Below are positions 57,327 through 64,000 of a stretch of 64,000 nt of DNA, piece by piece; position 1 is the first letter of the stretch, and each line of letters begins with the position of its first letter. The stretch is from contig NZ_CP096120.1 of NCBI RefSeq assembly GCF_023158935.1, positions 2,170,001 to 2,234,000 on the forward strand. Reading direction: 5' to 3'. The stretch is from Acinetobacter portensis (lineage in GTDB: Bacteria; Pseudomonadota; Gammaproteobacteria; Pseudomonadales; Moraxellaceae). The notes beneath the pieces were generated by a model, which saw only the letters and a list, made by a program, of their open reading frames with translations, did no database searches and was not told the origin of the DNA. The position numbers and the translations under genes are program-made.

Positions 57327-60300
57327 TTACTCCTCAACCGTAATTTGATGCATAAAAATTGGATTGTATAAGTCATATGAAAAACGCTTACATGCATCTT
57401 CTAACAAAATAGTCGCGTCTTGTTCTTGTAGAATAAAATCCCAATCTCGATGATGTTTTGTTGCTTCATTTTCAGTGACGGAAAAGCCTGTGAATTTTCC
57501 ATCAAAATTCCAGTCTTTATACACTTCATCCATTTGTTGAATAATCATGTGCTGACTTTCATCAAGTGCCCAATCATATTTTTTATTTTTTTCAGCAGGC
57601 TTTAAAATTAAAGCAGCAGGTAAAACAAAAGGCTGTGTTTGACCATATTCCCAAGCGTTAAACCAATGACTTAAATACGTTCGTGCTTTGTTAGATGAAA
57701 CCCCTTCGCAAGCAATTGTACTATCACTAAAAATGACAATTCTTGCATGATCTTCACCGCCATCGCCTAAATTCAAATAAGCAATCCACAGTAAATATTC
57801 AAGCCAAACCTTGGCACGGCGTTTCGCTCGTGCGCTTGATGCTTCTAGGCTGACCCATTTTTTTGCACCGTGTTTTGGCAAACATAAATTTATATGTAGG
57901 TTCTTATCTACACGCCAAATTTGCTGAGTCGTTGCGGTTTCAGTTTCTGCGTATAGCTGTAAACGAGTAAGCAATTGCGCCTGTTCAACCACGCTCATTT
58001 GCCATGCACTTTCCTGAATTTTCCCTACAGGAAGCTTATCCATTAAAAGCTGTGGATTTTTCTTACCTTCATGTTTTTTCAGAAAATCACGCATTGCATA
58101 ACGCCCTAAACCATCCAGTAGTAAGGGTTCTTGCGTATCGGGTAAATCTTCTGCTTTTAAGTTTTTCACGCCCAAGCTTTTTAAATATAAACGTGCAGGG
58201 AACGTTACGTCTTGAATCCATTGATAACTATCAAGAACCTGAATATCTTGCTCTAATAATGGATATTGCGTATTTACCCATTGGCTACGCTGCGTCTTAG
58301 CAAAACGAATTTGATTCGCTACTTTGTACCATTGATCTCGATAGCGAATAGTTTCGATAGATTCAAAACCTACAGGGTCAAAGGGTTGTAAAGTATGAAC
58401 GTGATAAAGCGACTGCAATTGTTGTGCAACCTCAATGCCTTCTATAGAAACCGTTTCATTTAAACTAGAATCGGTTTTTTCAGCTTTTACAATAAGTGCC
58501 AAATGCTGAATAAACTCTTGTAAAACGGTAGATGGATCACGCACTTCTCCATCGCTGACATCGAAGCCGTTATAGAACAGCCACAGATTCTCTTGCGCCA
58601 ATAATAGCGAGTCTAAAAATGCGCCTTGCTCATCTTCCAAACGTGAACGATCACCTAATTGTGGTTTTAAAATTTCCATTAAATCGAAAGGTAAATGCGT
58701 ATTTCGATTTGGGAACTTTCCACTATCTAAGTTCATCATCACAATGAGTTTATAAGGTAACGGACGTAATTGCCCAATTTGGCTAAATGTCACTTGTCCT
58801 GTGGGTTCAGCTTGTTCAACTTGTGAATCGAGCAGTACATTTATTTCTTCTAAAATATAGCCCAACGGCAAACTTAAGGCGTTTAATGCATTATGATTTT
58901 CTTCATCGTAAAAACTTGCCAAAGTCAGCATTCTGTCTTGTTTTTTAATAATTTTATAAACGGAATTTAACGAATCGACCCCTGCATCAATAAATTCATT
59001 TACATCATCCATTAAGGTTTTCAGCCATTTTTCTACACAAATTTTCTTACCCAATTCATGTGCAATCATCCAATTTCGACGTGCTGAAAAGTCTTGATAT
59101 ATTTGAATAAGTTTAGCAATTAGTTCAAAATCGCTTGGTAAAACTTGTGCAAAACTTAAAGTATTATTGAAAATAGCATGCTCTGGAATTGCCACACCCA
59201 ATGCCAAACGGTCTAAAGCAAATTTAAAACTAAAACGATAATCTTCATCACCCTGCTTTAAGCTTTGCTTTAAATGTTCTTCATCGAAACCGCGTTTAAA
59301 CCCTGCCGCAATGAGTAACTCAACCATTCTGTCTACACTATTAATATCTAACTCGTAGCGAAGCAATGTGGCACTTAAACCCAACCAATCCGCAAAGTCT
59401 TCAATGTTAAAACGACCTTGAATGAGTTGGATTCTACCCAGCACAGAACGCCATGCATTTGCTGCATCTATTTGTGTCACACCTGCAATTTGCACAGGTA
59501 AATAAATACTGTCTTGGCTTAAACGTTGCGCCTGATTTTCACGTGAATGATGTAAATTTCTATCACTTGGTGGCGGAGCAAAAATACTTCGAATTAAGGG
59601 TTCAAGCTGTTTTAAATTTGGCGTTAAAACCAAAATATCACTTGGCTTTCTTGGGTTTTCTTTATCACCTTTTGAAAGCCAGTGAATAAGCTGATCTTTT
59701 AAAACTTCAAGTTGTCTTTGAGATGAATGACAAACATGAATTTGTATAGAATCATCATCCACTTTTAAGTCGTATGCATTTTTTTCAGGCTCAACCAAAT
59801 ACAAAATATCTGACTGAACTTTTGCCAGCAACGTATCTGCATACTCATCGACAAAAAGGTCTGCCCAAACCCCTTCTTCCCCTGATGACAAATTAGATAA
59901 TAAAGAGAAATGGTCACGTGCTTGCTTACCAAAACGTGTGAGTAATGGATGGCGTGATTCACGCGTTTGAGCATTAAAATTTAAGGTAAATTCTTCAAAA
60001 AACTTTTGAATTTGTGCATCGGTTGCATTCGGATTTTTTTCAATGAAACGCTCTTTTACCCGAACGTCATAACGTGCTTTCCAATTTGGATCGACACTAT
60101 CTGCCCAATACTCTTGCGATGGGTTGTAATGCAAAATATAAATATCAATGTATTGCCCCAAACGGCGCAAAAACTGTAATTGGCTTGGCGGTAAATCTAA
60201 TAGTGTAAATACCACAAGTTGATTAGGTAACTTTTTAAGAACATCATTGGGCTGTTTAGGTGAACCTAAAGCTTGCCAAAATAGAACATCAATTTCTTCC

Positions 60301-61016
60301 ATTTCCTTAAAGTCTTGGTCGAAAACTTCTTGCCACAGCCAACGTTGCCAAGCTTCTAATTCTTGCGCTTGATTTAAGGTAAATACTGAAATTTCCGTGT
60401 TGGTTTTAAAGAACATGTTTTCTATATTCAGTTCTTTATTTTGTCCCCAAGCTTCTAGCCAATTGGTTTGGCAATTACATGTGCCTTCACAAGCTTTTTG
60501 ACAATGTCCTCTATAACTCATGTAATTGGAAAATAGTTGAGATACTTGTTGAGACACCCAGTACAACATATTTTGCTTTTTAAGCTGCTTTTCTAAACCC
60601 TGTTCTAAACGATCTGCACTGTCATAAATACGCTGAACAATTGGGTAAAGTGGATGTTTTGATTCGAGAGGATTTTGTTCTGCTTGAATAAATTCTTTAA
60701 GCGCCTGAAACACACGCCATTTAATAATTAATCTAGGAATATTGGCTTTACGGACTTTGTCTTTATCGTTTTGTAAAACTTGCTGATAGGCAGACCATTG
60801 AAAACCACGAATTCGATGATGAAATAACGTGTTCGCACTAATGCCTTTTTTTTCTGCCAAACGCTGTGTTAGCCATGCTTCAATAGCAGGTGAAGGTACA
60901 ATAAAATGTTGTGTTTTTAACACGTCAAATGGGTTAGATGTCGGTTTTCGAACAGCCTTTAGCATCGCATCAACAAGCACATCTATACGCTGACTTTGAA
61001 TGACATGAATCCCCAT
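57327..61016 (-). CDS. recC: exodeoxyribonuclease V subunit RecC
   Basis: 1229 aa. It begins IHVIQSQRIDVLVDAML and contains FIVPSPAIEAWLTQRLAEK and LDLPPSQLQFLRRLGQ, with DSGKFPNRNTHLPFDLM in the second half; these are RecC-type landmarks. RecC is the inactivated helicase/nuclease-like subunit that reads Chi. It leads the operon. The order recC-recB-recD without ptrA between recC and recB differs from E. coli. AAGGAA precedes the ATG. Confidence 0.94.
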   Translation of the reverse strand: MGIHVIQSQRIDVLVDAMLKAVRKPTSNPFDVLKTQHFIVPSPAIEAWLTQRLAEKKGISANTLFHHRIRGFQWSAYQQVLQNDKDKVRKANIPRLIIKWRVFQALKEFIQAEQNPLESKHPLYPIVQRIYDSADRLEQGLEKQLKKQNMLYWVSQQVSQLFSNYMSYRGHCQKACEGTCNCQTNWLEAWGQNKELNIENMFFKTNTEISVFTLNQAQELEAWQRWLWQEVFDQDFKEMEEIDVLFWQALGSPKQPNDVLKKLPNQLVVFTLLDLPPSQLQFLRRLGQYIDIYILHYNPSQEYWADSVDPNWKARYDVRVKERFIEKNPNATDAQIQKFFEEFTLNFNAQTRESRHPLLTRFGKQARDHFSLLSNLSSGEEGVWADLFVDEYADTLLAKVQSDILYLVEPEKNAYDLKVDDDSIQIHVCHSSQRQLEVLKDQLIHWLSKGDKENPRKPSDILVLTPNLKQLEPLIRSIFAPPPSDRNLHHSRENQAQRLSQDSIYLPVQIAGVTQIDAANAWRSVLGRIQLIQGRFNIEDFADWLGLSATLLRYELDINSVDRMVELLIAAGFKRGFDEEHLKQSLKQGDEDYRFSFKFALDRLALGVAIPEHAIFNNTLSFAQVLPSDFELIAKLIQIYQDFSARRNWMIAHELGKKICVEKWLKTLMDDVNEFIDAGVDSLNSVYKIIKKQDRMLTLASFYDEENHNALNALSLPLGYILEEINVLLDSQVEQAEPTGQVTFSQIGQLRPLPYKLIVMMNLDSGKFPNRNTHLPFDLMEILKPQLGDRSRLEDEQGAFLDSLLLAQENLWLFYNGFDVSDGEVRDPSTVLQEFIQHLALIVKAEKTDSSLNETVSIEGIEVAQQLQSLYHVHTLQPFDPVGFESIETIRYRDQWYKVANQIRFAKTQRSQWVNTQYPLLEQDIQVLDSYQWIQDVTFPARLYLKSLGVKNLKAEDLPDTQEPLLLDGLGRYAMRDFLKKHEGKKNPQLLMDKLPVGKIQESAWQMSVVEQAQLLTRLQLYAETETATTQQIWRVDKNLHINLCLPKHGAKKWVSLEASSARAKRRAKVWLEYLLWIAYLNLGDGGEDHARIVIFSDSTIACEGVSSNKARTYLSHWFNAWEYGQTQPFVLPAALILKPAEKNKKYDWALDESQHMIIQQMDEVYKDWNFDGKFTGFSVTENEATKHHRDWDFILQEQDATILLEDACKRFSYDLYNPIFMHQITVEE

Positions 61017-61188
61017 TAAGTTTAATTCCTTTTCAATTTTTGCAATACAAAACCATAAAGATTATTTACTATACTTCAATGTCTGTCTATGTCACTTTAA
61101 AAACGTTATTCACGGTAAAAATACTTTGAATAAAGCATCTTCAAAAGTTTTACATAGAAAATTTATACGCTTTTAAGGTACTTATAAT

Positions 61189-61695
61189 ATGAAAATAGAT
61201 AATATTCCTGAATCAATTGATCCAACGCTGAATATTGAAGCTATTCGTGCTGAATGCCTCGAACTTGTAAAAAAGCGTTCTTATTTTTCTGCGGGTGCTG
61301 CCGTTATTCCTGTGCCTTTTATAGATGTCGTAATTGACGTTGGCATTTTGTCGCAGCTTATTCCTGAAATTAATACACGTTTTGGTTTAGCACCTGAACA
61401 GATTAGTGTGTATGACCCAAAAACCAAAGAAGTTCATTGGCAAGAACTACGCAAACGCGGCATCGAATTTTCTGGCTTAGTTGTGGCACGTACTGCGGTC
61501 AAAAAATCGATTAATAACGTTGCAGCCAAAGTAATTACCAAACAAGTCACCAAATTTATTCCACTTGGTGGGCAAATTATTGCTGCAAGCTTAGGTTATT
61601 TTGTCATGAAAAAAGTAGCTGAAGCGCATGTTGAAGATTGCTACCGTTTAGCACTTCAAATTCAGCAAAAACAAAAGACCGCAATTGTTCAATAA
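61189..61695 (+). CDS. DUF697-like membrane protein
   Basis: 168 aa. Two hydrophobic segments (SAGAAVIPVPFIDVVIDVGI and FIPLGGQIIAASLGYFV) flank a charged stretch, and the Ala/Gly-rich pattern resembles the DUF697 domain that follows GTPase domains in YcjF-like proteins. Here the GTPase is absent. AAGG lies about 8 nt before the ATG. Function unknown; divergent from recC. Confidence 0.6.
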   Translation: MKIDNIPESIDPTLNIEAIRAECLELVKKRSYFSAGAAVIPVPFIDVVIDVGILSQLIPEINTRFGLAPEQISVYDPKTKEVHWQELRKRGIEFSGLVVARTAVKKSINNVAAKVITKQVTKFIPLGGQIIAASLGYFVMKKVAEAHVEDCYRLALQIQQKQKTAIVQ

Positions 61696-61728
61696 TTTGA
61701 ATTAAACACACTAAAAGTTTAAGTATTT

Positions 61729-61763
61729 AACCTCTGCTATTTCAAATAAATAGCAGAGGTTTT
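61729..61763. terminator. shared bidirectional terminator
   Basis: AACCTCTGCTAT / ATAGCAGAGGTT followed by T-run, between the DUF697-like gene and the convergent phosphotransferase gene. Confidence 0.88.
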
Positions 61764-61771
61764 TTATAGAT

Positions 61772-63190
61772 TTAATCTATATTTAGTTGTTTTAAAATTG
61801 CTTTTAATACTTCCAAACGTGCAAATTGTTTATTGTCTGTCGCAATAACATGCCACGGCGCATAATCTGTATTTGTTCGTTCAAATATATCTGCTGCGGC
61901 TTTTAAATAATCATCCCAACGTTCTCTATTACGCCAATCTTCCGCAGTAATTTTAAAGTATTTATGCGGTGTTTCTTCACGTGATTTAAAGCGTATTTCT
62001 TGCTCATCTTTGCTAATTGCAAGCCAAAATTTAATGACTAAAGTTCGACTATCGAATAAATCTTTTTCAAAACGATTTATTTCATTATAAGCACGTTGCC
62101 ATTCAGCATCGTTCGCAAAGCCTTCAATACGCTCTACCAAAACACGTCCGTACCAAGATCGATCAAAAATACTAATCTTTTCTTCAGGTTGTAACTTTGT
62201 CCAAAAGCGCCATAAATATGGTCGTGCCAATTCATATTTTTCAGGTGCTGCAATGGTATGAATTTCATATTCACGTGGATCGAGCTTTTTCACAATGCGT
62301 TTAATCGCACCGCCCTTTCCTGCAGCATCCATACCTTCAAAAACAATTACGACATTTCGGTCATCAAAACGTAAAGCTTTAGAAACTTTAGATGTCAGTT
62401 TTTTTAATTCTTCTTTGTAGTCTTTTTCAGAAATTTCTACTTGCGGAGGATTCACTAAAATTTCAGGTATTTTTGCTTGTTTCCATTTTCCTTTGGCTTT
62501 TGTTTGATGTTCTGGAAGATGCTTTAATTTGCGTAAAACATGCTGTGCAAATTGCTGATCTCGTGAAATTTTATCTTCACAATCAATAACAATCCAATCT
62601 TCTGTAAAGCGCTGACGTAAGCGTTGCAAATTATCGTATTGTTTTTTATTGCGCCAATCTAAACCATGTAATTTGTGCCAATGCACTTCGCTTGGATCCA
62701 TTTCATTTAAACGACTTTGTAATGATTTCCAAGATAGGTCGAACCAAATTTTAATGACATCTACATTGTTATTTTTTAAGTCTTGTTCATAGGCTCTCAT
62801 GTTTTCCACGTATTCATCAAAAAGTGTTGAATCTAATGGGTTTGAAACATGAGATGCGGTTGATAATAAATCTGTGTACCAGTTGCCAAACATCACCAAA
62901 ATTTGCCCTTCGGCAGGAATAGAGCGTGAATATGGCTGCCAAAATGTTTTTTTATGATCGAATATATGTGGCGCATCTGCTTTTACACGTAAATAGCGTG
63001 GATCGACCCATTCACGTAGTTGTTTAACCGCTTCGCCTTTACCTGCAAGTTCAATTCCATTGACTAAAATAAGTAAGCTTTTGGCGTTTGACTGCCCGCG
63101 AGTTTCTTTCATAGCGTATTGCGCTTGAATAAGCTCTACAGACAATTGTTCTTCTTGCATTGGTTTAAATTCAGTTTCTTTTAACATCAT
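61772..63190 (-). CDS. pap: polyphosphate:AMP phosphotransferase (two-domain PPK2)
   Basis: 472 aa, two fused PPK2 domains. The N-terminal one carries VNGIELAGKGEA at 43-54 and the C-terminal one FEGMDAAGKGGA at 284-295, with DRSWYGRVLVER further on. Class II PPK2 enzymes use polyphosphate to phosphorylate AMP to ADP, as characterised from A. johnsonii 210A. In such fused proteins the C-terminal domain is usually the active one and the N-terminal Walker motif is weaker, which fits the altered IEL here. Together with adenylate kinase it regenerates ATP from polyphosphate. Confidence 0.9.
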   Translation of the reverse strand: MMLKETEFKPMQEEQLSVELIQAQYAMKETRGQSNAKSLLILVNGIELAGKGEAVKQLREWVDPRYLRVKADAPHIFDHKKTFWQPYSRSIPAEGQILVMFGNWYTDLLSTASHVSNPLDSTLFDEYVENMRAYEQDLKNNNVDVIKIWFDLSWKSLQSRLNEMDPSEVHWHKLHGLDWRNKKQYDNLQRLRQRFTEDWIVIDCEDKISRDQQFAQHVLRKLKHLPEHQTKAKGKWKQAKIPEILVNPPQVEISEKDYKEELKKLTSKVSKALRFDDRNVVIVFEGMDAAGKGGAIKRIVKKLDPREYEIHTIAAPEKYELARPYLWRFWTKLQPEEKISIFDRSWYGRVLVERIEGFANDAEWQRAYNEINRFEKDLFDSRTLVIKFWLAISKDEQEIRFKSREETPHKYFKITAEDWRNRERWDDYLKAAADIFERTNTDYAPWHVIATDNKQFARLEVLKAILKQLNID

Positions 63191-63503
63191 GATTCATACT
63201 TTTAGCGCCCTATTTCTTGAGTATATAAAAAATAGGGTTTGGTATGAGAGAGTTTTTGTTAAGTAATTGGATTTGATATTATTCGATATAAAGTAATTTC
63301 TTTAGTTACTCATTATTTCATTATTATTCCACAATTCTATTTAACCAAATTCGTCACGCTACACTCCAACAATCTTTCTCAACAAATGACTTTATTTAAA
63401 ACACACTGACGCATCATTTCATGACTTTTTTCTCCCAAACCATAGCGTAACTATAAAACTCACACTAAAATTCATGCATTAAGTACATCACCTGAGACGA
63501 TAC
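63191..63503. other. non-coding gap
   Basis: About 310 AT-rich bases between divergent genes. It should hold both promoters; I see no convincing box pair, no RNA gene and no repeat. Confidence 0.35.
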
Positions 63504-64000
63504 ATGTCTAAACTTGCTGTTTTAGATGAGCTTTTAGAACTTTATTACCAACTGAAATACCATAAAAATCAGGACATTTTTTACCGCCTACAAGACGTGC
63601 AAACATGGCAAAAGCAACGCATACAACGTACACATGCGAAACAATTTGCAGAAAAACAAAATATTTTAATGTCAGAATATTTTTTAAATCGACTGTATGG
63701 CGGGCCAGATTTCGATGCTTTAGCAGGACAAATTGCACGACTTGTAAAATATGCACATAAAGCAGAAAAACTCATTCCTGAAAATGCCATTAAAACAGGA
63801 ACAGCAGGTGTGACATTAGCCATTTTAGCCGTTCAGCTAGATGAAGAAGTTGCCATTCAATTACTTGAAGATTATCCAAATAATCCTGCTTTAACAGATG
63901 AAATGATGCGCTTAACCTACTTAAAGCTCAATCAAGGTGAAAACCGCTTAAGGCAACTACGCCTGCTAGATGAACTTGGTATAAGTTTAGACAAATACAT
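63504..64000 (+). CDS. hypothetical protein, 3' end outside the window
   Basis: Open from the ATG at 63504 to the window edge, 165 codons without a stop. The start is MSKLAVLDELLELYYQLKY. The core block MSEYFLNRLYGGPDFDALAGQ resembles a conserved but uncharacterised group whose members carry a YF-L-x-x-LYG-x-x-DF pattern. The rest is helical, charged and Leu-rich. Neither the C-terminus nor the partner gene is visible. I cannot name a function. Confidence 0.65.
   Translation, partial: MSKLAVLDELLELYYQLKYHKNQDIFYRLQDVQTWQKQRIQRTHAKQFAEKQNILMSEYFLNRLYGGPDFDALAGQIARLVKYAHKAEKLIPENAIKTGTAGVTLAILAVQLDEEVAIQLLEDYPNNPALTDEMMRLTYLKLNQGENRLRQLRLLDELGISLDKY

Noticed and set aside
1..64000. CRISPR arrays, prophage, integron or toxin-antitoxin pairs
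   Set aside because: I found no regularly spaced direct repeats, no phage structural or integrase genes, and no small gene pairs of that type.

Overview
The window looks like a chromosomal segment of an Acinetobacter species (Gammaproteobacteria, Moraxellaceae). The evidence is the visibly AT-rich coding style, a three-copy tRNA-Lys(UUU) cluster, an RNase E with a very long Q/N/R/A-rich tail preceded by a long structured leader, a recC-recB-recD operon, a two-domain polyphosphate:AMP phosphotransferase of the type described from A. johnsonii, and many short lipoproteins and paralogue families typical of the genus. Naming the genus is inference from gene content; no rRNA is present to fix the species.

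Layout. (1) 336-6152, all on the minus strand: the lower meta-cleavage pathway of aromatic catabolism. A 2-keto-4-pentenoate hydratase, an acylating acetaldehyde dehydrogenase and a 4-hydroxy-2-oxovalerate aldolase form a tight operon. It is followed, behind separate terminators, by an OprD-type porin and a MhpC/DmpD-like ring-fission-product hydrolase. The ring-cleavage dioxygenase and a regulator are not in the window. (2) 6561-12372: a HAD phosphatase and rluC, divergent from rne across a roughly 750-bp gap full of inverted repeats. (3) 12553-14898: a FATP-type acyl-CoA synthetase, then three identical tRNA-Lys genes. (4) 15156-20726: a lipoprotein, a PspC-domain protein, an HPP/CBS membrane protein and glyQ-glyS. 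(5) 20783-22502: an unknown membrane-protein gene split by a 1,039-bp IS5-family (IS903-group) element with a perfect 9-bp target duplication. (6) 22610-30989: small envelope proteins, a D-2-hydroxyacid dehydrogenase, an unfamiliar alpha/beta hydrolase, a SAM methyltransferase, a two-gene operon of a degenerate TrmB-like protein and a flavoprotein, yacG, and a metallo-beta-lactamase-fold hydrolase. (7) 31010-46079: housekeeping genes hemH, murI, etfD, tusA, corC-lnt, a cold-shock gene, priA, a CPA2 antiporter and hslO, with a DUF4062 protein between hemH and murI. (8) 46284-50991: a DUF2147 protein, two YdcH/DUF465 paralogues, and pnp-rpsO. The pnp 3' end and the neighbouring ydcH 3' end lie in a perfect 584-bp tandem duplication that leaves two gene remnants. 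(9) 51788-61016: recC-recB-recD. (10) 61189-64000: a DUF697-like protein, the polyphosphate:AMP phosphotransferase, and a hypothetical gene cut by the window edge.

Most transcription units are short, and convergent pairs often share symmetrical A-tract/T-tract terminators. I see no phage, CRISPR array, integron or obvious defence island. The accessory content is the aromatic catabolic block, the IS element and the pnp/ydcH duplication. The best candidates for something new are the rne leader, the interrupted membrane gene, the duplication at pnp, the TrmB-like protein with altered motifs, and the DUF4062 gene in a housekeeping neighbourhood. I do not see clear evidence of an entirely new multi-gene system.
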